A stretch of 28,179 nt of DNA from assembly GCA_049324235.1 (NCBI GenBank), contig JBMOLJ010000119.1:1-28179 (forward strand). The letters are read 5' to 3'. A program made the position numbers and the translations under genes. The notes below the pieces were generated by a model. That model was not told the origin of the DNA, searched no databases, and saw only the letters and a list, made by a program, of their open reading frames with translations. Position 1 is the stretch's first letter. Each line of letters begins with the position of its first letter. Below are positions 6,623 to 14,282 of this stretch, in pieces. The DNA comes from UBA1431 sp049324235 (GTDB lineage: Bacteria > Bacillota > Clostridia > Christensenellales > UBA1431).

Positions 6623-7847
6623 TACGCCTGTGCCCATGACGGTCGGCGCGCTCAACGCTTATGTCAGCGCGCTCATCGCTAGCGACACAAAGCTCAGGGA
6701 TCTGTGCGTGCTGGGCGAGATATCGAATTTCAAACGCCATTCTTCGGGGCACCTGTATTTTTCGCTCAAGGACGCAACGGCCGTTGTCCGCTGTGTCATG
6801 TTCCGAAGCTATGCTTCGGGTGTAAGGTTCGATTTGGCCGACGGCGTAAACGTGTGCGCGCGGGGATATGTTTCGATCTATGAACGCGACGGGCAGTACC
6901 AGTTGTATGCGCAGGCGCTGGAGCCGCAGGGCCTGGGCGCGCTCTACGAAAAGTTCGAGGCATTGAAAGCCAGGCTAAAGGCCGAAGGCCTGTTCGATCC
7001 GTCCGTGAAAAAGCCGCTTCCCAGCTACCCCCGGGCAATAGGCGTCGTGACCTCGCCGACTGGCGCGGCTGTCCGCGATATCATACATGTGCTGACCAGG
7101 CGCAACGACAGCGTCAGGATCGTCATATGCCCCGCAAAAGTTCAGGGAGCGGGCGCGGCGGGGCAGATCGCGGCCGGTATAAAGCTTTTCAACCGGTTGC
7201 AGAATGTGGACGTGATCATCGTGGGGCGCGGCGGCGGTTCAATGGAAGAACTCTGGGCCTTCAACGAGGAAGCCGTGGCCAGGAGCATTTATAAGAGCAG
7301 GATTCCGGTTATCTCGGCGGTCGGGCACGAAACGGACTTTACAATTACCGATTTTGTCGCGGACCTGCGCGCGCCCACGCCGTCGGCGGCCGCCGAGATG
7401 GCGGTTGGACGCAAGGCTGTCCAGATCGACGCGATAGCGCAGTATCAGCAGCTTATGCACCGGCTTATGCAAAGAAAGCTGGACAAGGGCCTGTCGGAAG
7501 TGGAGCATTTCAAGGCCCGGCTTGACCGTATGCGCCTGCAGAACAGGATTACAGTATTGCAGGAACGCGTTGGCGAGCGCGTCAAGCGGCTGAACGTTTG
7601 CATCCAGTCCATACTGGCCCATCAAACGGAGAAGGCGGGTGCTAATACGATGCGGCTGCATGCGCTTAGCCCCATGCGGGTGTTGTCCCGAGGATATACG
7701 TTCACGCGGGATGACGAGACAGGCCGGATCATACCCAGCGCGGCGGCGCTCAGGCAGGGGCAGCGGCTGAAAATCGTCTACAGGGACGGACAGGCCGGCG
7801 CAACGGTGACTGATATGCTGATGGATGACGGAAAGGCGGGAGGCTGA
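6615..7847 (+). CDS. xseA: Exodeoxyribonuclease VII large subunit
   Basis: Catalytic subunit of exonuclease VII, which degrades single-stranded DNA from both ends into oligonucleotides. The protein has 410 residues: an N-terminal OB-fold (about residues 6-100, including LCVLGEISNFKRHSSGHLYF), then the catalytic domain with PRAIGVVTSPTGAAVRDI, VDVIIVGRGGGSMEELWAFN and IPVISAVGHETDFTI near residues 236-243. A long alpha-helical coiled region (about 280-345) and a C-terminal strand domain with LSRGYTFTRDDETG follow. All the recognised blocks appear intact. The ATG overlaps the folD stop, and the gene ends two bases before the xseB start. Confidence 0.97.
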   Translation: MADTPVPMTVGALNAYVSALIASDTKLRDLCVLGEISNFKRHSSGHLYFSLKDATAVVRCVMFRSYASGVRFDLADGVNVCARGYVSIYERDGQYQLYAQALEPQGLGALYEKFEALKARLKAEGLFDPSVKKPLPSYPRAIGVVTSPTGAAVRDIIHVLTRRNDSVRIVICPAKVQGAGAAGQIAAGIKLFNRLQNVDVIIVGRGGGSMEELWAFNEEAVARSIYKSRIPVISAVGHETDFTITDFVADLRAPTPSAAAEMAVGRKAVQIDAIAQYQQLMHRLMQRKLDKGLSEVEHFKARLDRMRLQNRITVLQERVGERVKRLNVCIQSILAHQTEKAGANTMRLHALSPMRVLSRGYTFTRDDETGRIIPSAAALRQGQRLKIVYRDGQAGATVTDMLMDDGKAGG

Positions 7848-7848
7848 T

Positions 7849-8106
7849 TTGGCGAAGAAGACGGGAAAAACAAGCTTTGAAAAGGCCATGCGGGAGCTGG
7901 AGGACATCGTCGCGCGCCTGGAGGAAGGGCAGCTCGATCTGGACGAGAGCATGGCGCTTTACGAAAAAGGGATGGAGCTGAGCAAGCAGTGCATGAAGAT
8001 GCTTGAAACCGCGCAGGAACGCGTGCGCATGCTCGTGTGCACTGAGGAAAAAACGCAGGAGATTCCCTTTACAATGGACGAGGAATTGGGAAATGGGTTA
8101 TCGTGA
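7849..8106 (+). CDS. xseB: Exodeoxyribonuclease VII small subunit
   Basis: Small helical subunit that packs on the XseA coiled coil and tunes its activity. It starts MAKKTGKTSFEKAMRELEDI and continues through the diagnostic VARLEEGQLDLDESMALYEKGMELS block (quoted in parts: LEEGQLDLDESMALYEKG). I use the TTG at 7849, with GGGAGG (7838-7843) five bases upstream, giving 85 residues. An in-frame ATG at 7825 inside xseA would add eight unfamiliar residues and lacks good spacing. The C-terminus overlaps the ispA start by 14 bases. Confidence 0.93.
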   Translation: MAKKTGKTSFEKAMRELEDIVARLEEGQLDLDESMALYEKGMELSKQCMKMLETAQERVRMLVCTEEKTQEIPFTMDEELGNGLS

Positions 8107-8986
8107 AACGTATGATGCATATGCAAAAAAGGTCGAAGCCGCCCTCGCCGCGTATTTCAGCGATGCAGTAGAGATCACCGAGCCGTTGAAATCAGCCATG
8201 GGGTACAGCCTGTTCATCGGCGGGAAACGGCTGCGCCCGGTCCTGACGCTGAGCGCAAACGCGCTGCTTGATGGGGATGAAAAGGAGGTCATGCCCATTG
8301 CCTGCGCGATGGAGATGATCCATACGTATTCGCTCATCCACGACGACCTGCCGGCGATGGACGACGATGACCTGCGCCGCGGCAAGCCCACCAACCATAA
8401 GGTGTTCGGGGAAGGCATGGCGGTGCTGGCCGGGGACGGGCTTTTGAGCTATGCTTTTGAGATCATGCTTCAAAACGCGTTGTCCTATCCGAATAAACTC
8501 GCTTGCCATGTGCGCGCTATAAACCAGGTCGCATCAGGAGCGGGCGTGTTCGGGATGGTCGGCGGACAGTGCATGGACCTGTATTGCGAAGGCAGTGAGG
8601 AGGCTACTGTTGAAGCCCTTGCGTTCATTCACAAAAACAAAACGGGCGCGATGATCGTCTCCGCCCTTTTGGCTGGGCTGCTGGTCTGCTCGCCGACTAA
8701 GGAACAGATTGCGGCCGTGCGCGCCTACGGCAGCGATATCGGCCTGGCGTTTCAGATCACCGACGATATTTTGGATATCGTTGGCGATGTGGAAAAGCTT
8801 GGGAAAAACACGGGAAGCGATGAGCGCGCAAAGAAACTGACGTATCCCGCGATGTACGGGTTGGAAGCAGCAAAGGTGAAGGTGCTGGAGCTTGTCGTGT
8901 CGGCATGCGGGCATCTTTCGCTTTTCGGAGAAAAGGCCGCTTTTTTGAAAGAGCTTGCTGTAGTCCTGAGCAGGCGCGAGAGCTGA
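8093..8986 (+). CDS. ispA: Farnesyl diphosphate synthase (polyprenyl synthetase family)
   Basis: Condenses isopentenyl diphosphate with allylic diphosphates to make geranyl/farnesyl diphosphate for undecaprenyl and quinone pathways. At 297 residues it has family length. Substrate-binding GGKRLRP lies near residues 43-49, the first Asp-rich motif is HDDLPAMDDDDLRRGKPT (Asp84, Asp85 and Asp90-93) and the second is QITDDILDIVGD (Asp224, Asp225, Asp228). The two-residue insertion in the first motif and the preceding MIHTYSLIH are those of bacterial C15 synthases, so a farnesyl product is most likely. The ATG at 8093 follows GAGGAA (8080-8085). Downstream lies the OLE RNA unit instead of an immediate dxs gene. 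Confidence 0.95.
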   Translation: MGYRETYDAYAKKVEAALAAYFSDAVEITEPLKSAMGYSLFIGGKRLRPVLTLSANALLDGDEKEVMPIACAMEMIHTYSLIHDDLPAMDDDDLRRGKPTNHKVFGEGMAVLAGDGLLSYAFEIMLQNALSYPNKLACHVRAINQVASGAGVFGMVGGQCMDLYCEGSEEATVEALAFIHKNKTGAMIVSALLAGLLVCSPTKEQIAAVRAYGSDIGLAFQITDDILDIVGDVEKLGKNTGSDERAKKLTYPAMYGLEAAKVKVLELVVSACGHLSLFGEKAAFLKELAVVLSRRES

Positions 8987-9011
8987 ATATGTTGCCTTCA
9001 CGGCAAGTGAT

Positions 9012-9040
9012 TTGATAAAACAGAGAAAATATGCTATACT
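9012..9040 (+). promoter_or_regulatory. SigmaA extended -10 promoter of the OLE RNA
   Basis: TTGATA (9012-9017), exactly 17 bases, TATACT (9035-9040), with an upstream TG giving TGCTATACT. The predicted start, about 7 bases downstream at 9046-9048, falls inside the first strand of the RNA's closing stem. This placement independently supports the proposed 5' end. Confidence 0.78.
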
Positions 9041-9043
9041 ACT

Positions 9044-9623
9044 ATATCGGTGGTGCAGTATCCTAGTCAGTGAACTGATTCTGAAAACGGGGCTAAAAAT
9101 CCGTTAAGGGCACATCGATGAAGTCCCTTGTGTTGGCTTTTGACGCCCAGTCGGGGGTTGATGCTGGGGGTTAAGGAGGAAGGGCAACCCGCAATGGCAT
9201 GCGGATATTGACCCAGCCTCCGTGGAGACCTATGTGGGTGTCGTTTTGATACTCCTTAGGATTAAACCTGTAATGCGGTCGAGCTAGGCTGTGTACAGTG
9301 TAGCCTGCCTTGAGTGGGATCGTGTGGATCAGGGATTACGCATCCGGCCCGGCTTGGCCAAGCCGGCTGATGCGATCGTCCTGTGAAACCTTTGCTGCAA
9401 AAGAGGCTAAGGATCAGGTAGCTGCCGAGGAAAGCTCCTAGGCTGTATCTCAGGCATGCCGGGGATTATAGTGTGGTCTGAATGGTAATCCAGTCACGCA
9501 GATGGCGACATGGCGTCGCAGAGTTTAAAGGGAAACCGCTTCTATCGGTGACGGGAAGTACTCTGCGGGGAAATCCAACTGGACCGAAGCCGCAAGGTCT
9601 ACCTGGCGTGCCACCACCGGTAT
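9044..9623 (+). ncRNA. ole: OLE RNA (ornate, large, extremophilic RNA)
   Basis: No credible coding frame covers this 580-base stretch between ispA and the oapA-like gene, yet it is full of complementary segments. Its ends pair: 9044-9055 with 9612-9623 makes a 12-bp helix with one G-U pair. Internal helices include 9065-9070/9075-9080 (UGAA loop), 9106-9110/9125-9129, 9146-9150/9164-9168, 9286-9290/9302-9306, 9339-9344/9369-9374 enclosing an 18-base perfect palindrome at 9349-9366, 9505-9509/9515-9519 and 9517-9524/9560-9567 (the last two partly alternative). OLE RNAs are known long structured RNAs of some Firmicutes, typically about 600 nt, encoded beside ispA/dxs/tlyA and next to oapA; they form a membrane-bound RNP with OapA and aid tolerance to stresses such as cold, alcohol and magnesium. 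Identification rests on position, size, structure and the partner gene; I could not align it to the covariance model. Confidence 0.85.
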
Positions 9624-9650
9624 TTTTTGTTGTTTTGAGGTAATCCGACT

Positions 9651-10211
9651 GTGCAGGAGCACGCGAAAAAGAAAAAGACCAAACGCAAGAGTGCCCGCAT
9701 ATGGGCACTTAAAATCACGCTTCTAACATTTATAATAGCCATAGGCATCAGCGTTGTATCCCAGTTCTTTTTAAGGGACGTACCTTTGCTCGTGGCTGTT
9801 TTTATTTTGTTTCTGCTCATTGGTGTCGGCATAATTTTTGATATCATCGGTATTGCAATCGCTTCGGCCGACTGTGCGCCTTTTGTCGCTATGGCGGCGA
9901 AACGCGTGTTCGGCGCAAAGCGCTGCATCCGCATCGTAAACAATGCCTCTGTTTATACGAATATCTGTAACGACGTGATCGGCGATATATGCGGGATTGT
10001 GAGCGGCGCGGCAGGCGCTACGATAGCCCTGAGCATTATCATGTCCGCAGGGAGCACGCTTGAGATGGCCAGGGATATCGTAATAAGCGGCCTGATCTCC
10101 GCCCTGACGGTAGGCGGAAAGGCCGCAGGCAAATCGTTTGCTATGCGCAGGCATAAAGATATAGTTTTTTTTGTCGGACGTGCAATGGCCGTGGTCGCAG
10201 GGGATAAATAG
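9651..10211 (+). CDS. oapA: OLE RNA-associated membrane protein OapA
   Basis: A 186-residue protein with a strongly basic N-terminus (KKKKTKRKSAR, residues 6-16), suited to RNA binding, and about four hydrophobic segments: residues 19-38, 46-70, 112-134 and 143-160. The start of the third contains Asp108 and Asp112 in NDVIGDICG, a DxxxD motif. OapA proteins are known to bind OLE RNA and to carry an essential-looking DxxxD motif in a membrane helix, so both the motif and the 27-base distance to the RNA agree. The start is a GTG at 9651 with GAGG (9637-9640) upstream. The stop overlaps the tlyA ribosome-binding site. The sequence itself shows no enzymatic signature; assignment is by context, topology and motif. 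Confidence 0.87.
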   Translation: MQEHAKKKKTKRKSARIWALKITLLTFIIAIGISVVSQFFLRDVPLLVAVFILFLLIGVGIIFDIIGIAIASADCAPFVAMAAKRVFGAKRCIRIVNNASVYTNICNDVIGDICGIVSGAAGATIALSIIMSAGSTLEMARDIVISGLISALTVGGKAAGKSFAMRRHKDIVFFVGRAMAVVAGDK

Positions 10212-10226
10212 GGAGGGATGATTGGC

Positions 10227-11021
10227 TTGGAAAAGCGGAGACTGGATGCCGAGATGGCCCGCCGCAAGATAGCGGACAGCCGCGAACAGGCCAAGCGTTT
10301 CATCATGGCCGGAGAAGTGCATGTTAACGGACAGCGTGCGGACAAACCGTCCATGCAGGTGCTCGCAGAGGACGACATCCAACTCAAAAACCAGGGAAGC
10401 CGGTTCGTCAGCCGGGGAGGGCTGAAACTGGAGAAAGCCATGCAGGCGTTTTCCATAGACATTCATGGCATGGTGGCGGCGGACATCGGCGCTTCCACCG
10501 GCGGGTTCACGGATTGCATGCTCCGATATGGCGCGCGGAAAGTATACGCCATTGATGTCGGTTACGGACAGCTTGATTACAGGCTGCGGGTAAATCCCGC
10601 CGTAGTCGTGATGGAGCGCACCAATGCACGCTATATAGCACCGGACATGTTTGCGGAAGCGTTGGACTTTATGGCGATGGATGTTTCGTTCATTTCGGTA
10701 AAGCTGATATTGCCTGCGGTTTTTGCATGCATGAAGCAGGCAGCGCAGGGAGTCGTGCTGATAAAACCCCAGTTTGAGGCCGGAAAGGAATACGTCGGGA
10801 AAAACGGCGTGGTCCGGGAAAGCAAAGTGCACGAAGCGGTTCTGCATCAGTCGGTAGAGCATGCGCGGCAATCGGGCTTTAGCGCATGCGGTTTGGATTT
10901 TTCCCCGGTCAAGGGCCCGGAAGGAAACATAGAATTTTTGTTGTATTTGAAAAAGGGACTGCCCGAAGAAAAATTGAATATTGAAACAGTTGTCGCCCAT
11001 GCACATGCAGAATTGTATTAA
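10227..11021 (+). CDS. tlyA: TlyA family rRNA (cytidine-2'-O)-methyltransferase
   Basis: S4-domain plus FtsJ-type SAM methyltransferase; TlyA enzymes 2'-O-methylate rRNA cytidines (the mycobacterial enzyme acts on 16S and 23S), and some members have been called hemolysins. I start at the TTG at 10227 (MEKRRLDAEM), 10 bases after GGGAGG (10211-10216); the ATG at 10218 is only one base from that site. The S4 domain spans residues 4-62, ending SRGGLKL with Lys67. The SAM loop is DIGASTGGFTD (86-96). The other catalytic tetrad members fit Asp152 (MAMDVSFIS), Lys180 (LIKPQFE) and the Glu in EGNIEFLL. At 264 residues it is full length. It directly follows oapA, where dxs is often interposed in relatives. 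Confidence 0.93.
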   Translation: MEKRRLDAEMARRKIADSREQAKRFIMAGEVHVNGQRADKPSMQVLAEDDIQLKNQGSRFVSRGGLKLEKAMQAFSIDIHGMVAADIGASTGGFTDCMLRYGARKVYAIDVGYGQLDYRLRVNPAVVVMERTNARYIAPDMFAEALDFMAMDVSFISVKLILPAVFACMKQAAQGVVLIKPQFEAGKEYVGKNGVVRESKVHEAVLHQSVEHARQSGFSACGLDFSPVKGPEGNIEFLLYLKKGLPEEKLNIETVVAHAHAELY

Positions 11022-11045
11022 AATACATCAATGCGCAATTACGGA

Positions 11046-11074
11046 TTGCCAAAAGCTTTCCATTTTTCTATAAT
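11046..11074 (+). promoter_or_regulatory. SigmaA promoter for nadK-argR-recN
   Basis: TTGCCA (11046-11051), 17-base spacer, TATAAT (11069-11074), in the 88-base gap between tlyA and nadK. A 14-bp perfect palindrome (11083-11096) lies at the predicted transcription start. Confidence 0.72.
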
Positions 11075-11082
11075 ATAGATAA

Positions 11083-11096
11083 ATTTATGCATAAAT
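11083..11096. promoter_or_regulatory. Palindromic operator candidate upstream of nadK
   Basis: ATTTATGCATAAAT is a perfect 14-bp palindrome, beginning about 9 bases after the TATAAT box, where a bound repressor would block initiation. One half (TATGCATAAAT) resembles the left part of an arginine-repressor box, and argR is in the transcript. The right half fits poorly, so the regulator is unknown. Confidence 0.4.
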
Positions 11097-11109
11097 ATCT
11101 GGGCGGTGA

Positions 11110-11985
11110 ATGTTTTTGAAGCTTGGCATCCTGGCCAATACGACGAAGAACAATACGGCGGATTTTGCGCGTCTCCTGATACACGACTTAAAAAAACGCG
11201 GACATACGTGCATCATCGGAGACGAACTCGCTGCGTCTATGCACGAGGATGCGGGGGTCTTGCCGTGCCAGGTATGCAAACAGGCAGACTTGATACTCGC
11301 TTTGGGCGGCGACGGGACCGTGCTGCGGGCCGTGAGCGCTGCCGCGCACCAAGAAAAACCGGTTCTGGGCATCAACATGGGACGCGTCGGATTCCTGAGC
11401 GAAGCCTTGCCCGGCGAAATCAGCGAGGTGCTGGATGCGATCGATGCGGGAGCGCTTGTATTGGATTACCGCACCATGGTACAAGCTGCAATCGCACATA
11501 AAGACAGCAGGGAACCGCAGTTTATATATTCCTCCTTTAACGATGTGAGCATTACGCGTCATAAATATACAGGCATCGTACGCCTCGATGTATATATTCA
11601 GGATGAGTTTGCCGGTACCGTTACAGGGGACGGGGTTTTGGTTTCCACGCCTACAGGATCGAGCGCGTATGCTTTATCGTGCGGGGGGCCTCTTGTACAC
11701 CCTTCGCTGGACGTCCTGGTTATCGCACCGATATCCGGTCATGTACGCAGCATGCGTCCGATGGTTGTCCCCGGCGACAGCATTATCCGCATACGCCCGC
11801 ACGGCGGGCATCGGGAGCTTGATTTTTCAGTAGACGGTAAGTTCGGTGCATGCCTTTCGGATTTTGACGAAGCCGTTATCCGCCGCGCTCCGTATCAAGC
11901 GGTTTTAGCACATATAAAGCCATATCATTTTTATGAGATTGTCCGGTCTAAGATCTATGGGGAGGATATCTCCCCAAACGGTTAG
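11110..11985 (+). CDS. nadK: NAD kinase
   Basis: ATP- or polyphosphate-dependent kinase that makes NADP from NAD. The 291 residues contain the catalytic GGDGT (66-70) in LALGGDGTVLRAV, then NMGRVGFLSE, VTGDGVLVSTPTGSSAYAL and the glycine-rich GGPLVHPSLD, all diagnostic of PpnK/NadK. The start is uncertain: the ATG at 11110 abuts the weak GGTGA site, whereas the TTG at 11116 would have six bases of spacing and give the more typical MKLGILANTTKNN. The gene is followed after 21 bases by argR and then recN, a common clostridial order. Its own promoter lies in the gap upstream. Confidence 0.95.
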   Translation: MFLKLGILANTTKNNTADFARLLIHDLKKRGHTCIIGDELAASMHEDAGVLPCQVCKQADLILALGGDGTVLRAVSAAAHQEKPVLGINMGRVGFLSEALPGEISEVLDAIDAGALVLDYRTMVQAAIAHKDSREPQFIYSSFNDVSITRHKYTGIVRLDVYIQDEFAGTVTGDGVLVSTPTGSSAYALSCGGPLVHPSLDVLVIAPISGHVRSMRPMVVPGDSIIRIRPHGGHRELDFSVDGKFGACLSDFDEAVIRRAPYQAVLAHIKPYHFYEIVRSKIYGEDISPNG

Positions 11986-12006
11986 AAAGGAACAGGTAGC
12001 ATTGAT

Positions 12007-12465
12007 ATGAAAGCTGCAAGACATGCTATGATCCTTAGCATTATTGAGTCCATGGTGATTGAAACGCAGGATGAGCTGGCCAGGGAGCTGAACAAGAGAA
12101 ATCATAACGTCACGCAGGCAACGATCTCCAGGGACATCAAGGAACTGCGGCTGGTTAAAGTGCTGGACAAAAACGGCACCTACCGGTATGCGTCCGTGGA
12201 CAGGACCGAAACCTCGATGTTCAACCGTTTTATACGCATTTTTACCGAATCCGTTGTTTCCATAAATGCAGCCAACAACCTGATCGTTATAAAGACCATC
12301 AACGCAAGCGCAAACGCCGCGGCAGAAGCCATTGATTCTCTGAATTGGCCCCAGGTGATGGGAACCATTGCGGGAGACAATACGATTTTAGTCGTTGTGA
12401 AAACCAATGAAATGGCAAACGAAGTTCTCAGGAAATTCAAAGCCATGGTATATAACGGGGAGTAA
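12007..12465 (+). CDS. argR: Arginine repressor ArgR/AhrC
   Basis: Arginine-responsive hexameric regulator of arginine biosynthesis and catabolism. At 152 residues it has normal length. The N-terminal winged helix includes IETQDELARELNKRNHNVTQ and the recognition-helix signature QATISRDIKELRLVKV. The C-terminal oligomerisation/arginine-binding domain contains NLIVIKTINASANAAAEAID and GTIAGDNTILVVVK, with the Gly-Asp of the ligand pocket. The ribosome-binding site is weak (AAAGGAACAGG about 11-20 bases upstream). Only four bases separate its stop from recN, so the two are co-translated. Confidence 0.96.
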   Translation: MKAARHAMILSIIESMVIETQDELARELNKRNHNVTQATISRDIKELRLVKVLDKNGTYRYASVDRTETSMFNRFIRIFTESVVSINAANNLIVIKTINASANAAAEAIDSLNWPQVMGTIAGDNTILVVVKTNEMANEVLRKFKAMVYNGE

Positions 12466-12469
12466 TAGC

Positions 12470-14194
12470 ATGCTTCTTCGTCTGTGTATCCAAAATATTG
12501 CGCTGATCGACAACGTGGAACTCGACTTTGGTGAAGGCTTGAATGTGTTGTCGGGCGAGACCGGGGCGGGGAAATCCATTATCGTAGATGCGCTGGGTCT
12601 GGTGTGCGGAGAAAAATCAAAGCGCATGCTTGTTGGCGGTCAGGGAGAAAGTGCCCGCGTGGAGGGCGTGTTTGACGTCTCCTCAAATGAACCCGTACGG
12701 AGGCTCATGTCCGAACTCGGTATCGAAGATTCCGAAGGAATGCTGATTCTTTCGCGCGAGCTGAACAAAAACGGGCGGAGCATTTGCAAGGTGAATGCGC
12801 AAATGGTAACGCTTTCTGTATTGAAACAGCTCGGGGATGTACTGGTAGACATCCACGGGCAGCATGAGCACCAGGCGCTGTTCGATCCGCGGAGCCAATT
12901 GTTCATGCTGGACCGTTTTGGAGGCCGTGAAATCATGGATGCCGGCACGGCGGCGGCACAAAGCTATCACAGGTATAAAGAACTGCATAAGCAGCTGCGG
13001 ACCAGATTCGGCGATGAAGGCGAACGGGAAAAGCGTTTGGATTTTTTGCGTTTTCAGACGGATGAGATCAGGGCCGCCAGCCTTAAAGAGGACGAAGAAG
13101 AAAAGCTTATCGCGCTGCGGAAGCGTATGCAGAACGCTCGGCGGATCATGGATACGCTGAGCGAAGCCTACGATTTGCTCTGTGAGGATGCAGACGGCAG
13201 ACGTGCCGTGCTTGGTACGGTGGATCATGCAGCGGAGCTGTTTAACCAGATACGCGGGCTTGATGACGGCTACGCACAGCTTGCCGAAAAATTGCAGAGC
13301 GCGTACTATACACTTGAGGAAATAGCCTACGATGTGCGCGACCTGCGCGCTTCGTTCGAGTTTGATCCCATGGCGCTGGAGGAAGCGCAGGTGCGGCTGG
13401 ATCAGATTGCACGGCTCAAACGCAAATACGGTCCAACGGTTCGGGATGTTCTCGTTTTTTATGAAACGGCCAGGCGTGAGCTGGATGAACTGGAAAACAG
13501 CGCAGGGCTTCGCGAAAAACTAGCAAAAGAGTGCGCACAAATCGAAAAAACGCTTCTGGCACAATGCCGTACGCTGCATGAAGCACGCAAGTCTGCGGCT
13601 TTGCGTCTTGCAGCGCTGGTGCGTGAACAGCTTTCGGAACTTGGCTTCAAAAAGGCGCAATTCGAAATCGCCTTTCAACCGCCGCCCGAGGATTTGGAGT
13701 CCGGGGGTTCGCGGTTGAGTGCGGGCGGTTTTGATGCGATAGAGTTTATGATAAGCCCCAATCCGGGCCAGGCCCTGATGCCGCTTGCGCGCATCGTATC
13801 CGGCGGTGAAGCGTCAAGAATAATGCTTGCGCTCAAAACCATCGTTGCTGATCTGGATGCCATAGGGACGTTGGTATTCGACGAGATCGACACGGGGTTA
13901 AGCGGACGGATGGCGCACGTCGTGGCGCGAAAACTCGGGGTTATTGCAAAGGGAAGGCAGGTTCTGTGTATCACGCACCTTTCACAGATTGCAGCAATGG
14001 CGGACATTCATTTTTTGATTGAAAAAACGGATGATGCAAAAAAAACAGCGGTGTCCGTACTGCGTCTTGACAAAGACGGCGAGATCAACGAGATTGCGCG
14101 ATTATCGGGTGCAGGCAGCGATATGGCGGCAGCCTTGGCGCATGCGCGTTTAATGAAAATCGAGGCGGACGCATTCAAGCAGGGCGGAAGATAA
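12470..14194 (+). CDS. recN: DNA repair protein RecN
   Basis: SMC-like ATPase that acts early in double-strand-break repair by gathering DNA ends. At 574 residues it is the usual length. The Walker A motif is GETGAGKS (residues 29-36) and long coiled-coil segments occupy about residues 150-380. The ABC signature is RIVSGGEASRIMLALK and Walker B is LVFDEIDTGLSGRMA, followed by the ITHLSQIAAMAD switch segment. I start at the ATG at 12470 (MLLRLCIQNIALIDNVELDF), seven bases after GGGGAG (12457-12462); an upstream in-frame ATG at 12407 lies inside argR. The gene is intact and ends 88 bases before spoIVB. Confidence 0.97.
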   Translation: MLLRLCIQNIALIDNVELDFGEGLNVLSGETGAGKSIIVDALGLVCGEKSKRMLVGGQGESARVEGVFDVSSNEPVRRLMSELGIEDSEGMLILSRELNKNGRSICKVNAQMVTLSVLKQLGDVLVDIHGQHEHQALFDPRSQLFMLDRFGGREIMDAGTAAAQSYHRYKELHKQLRTRFGDEGEREKRLDFLRFQTDEIRAASLKEDEEEKLIALRKRMQNARRIMDTLSEAYDLLCEDADGRRAVLGTVDHAAELFNQIRGLDDGYAQLAEKLQSAYYTLEEIAYDVRDLRASFEFDPMALEEAQVRLDQIARLKRKYGPTVRDVLVFYETARRELDELENSAGLREKLAKECAQIEKTLLAQCRTLHEARKSAALRLAALVREQLSELGFKKAQFEIAFQPPPEDLESGGSRLSAGGFDAIEFMISPNPGQALMPLARIVSGGEASRIMLALKTIVADLDAIGTLVFDEIDTGLSGRMAHVVARKLGVIAKGRQVLCITHLSQIAAMADIHFLIEKTDDAKKTAVSVLRLDKDGEINEIARLSGAGSDMAAALAHARLMKIEADAFKQGGR

Positions 14195-14213
14195 AATTAT
14201 GATTGGCAGATTC

Positions 14214-14242
14214 TTGTCAGGATAATTACAGCTTTTTATTAA
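14214..14242 (+). promoter_or_regulatory. Candidate promoter upstream of spoIVB
   Basis: TTGTCA (14214-14219), 17 bases, TATTAA (14237-14242), in the AT-rich 88-base gap after recN. In B. subtilis spoIVB is transcribed in the forespore by sigmaF/sigmaG; I could not pick out a convincing sporulation-sigma site, so this vegetative-type match is tentative. Confidence 0.35.
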
Positions 14243-14282
14243 GAAACTATGCACAGTCTTAATTAGTCGATAAAAGGTTGGG

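Noticed and set aside
9421..9450. GAGGAAAG motif suggesting RNase P RNA
   Set aside because: The other conserved RNase P blocks (such as the ACAGAA region) are absent, and the location beside oapA favours OLE RNA.
9771..11006. Long open frame (411 codons) on the minus strand across oapA and tlyA
   Set aside because: It overlaps two well-supported plus-strand genes, lacks recognisable domains, and its amino-acid pattern is the typical antisense shadow of a moderate-GC gene.
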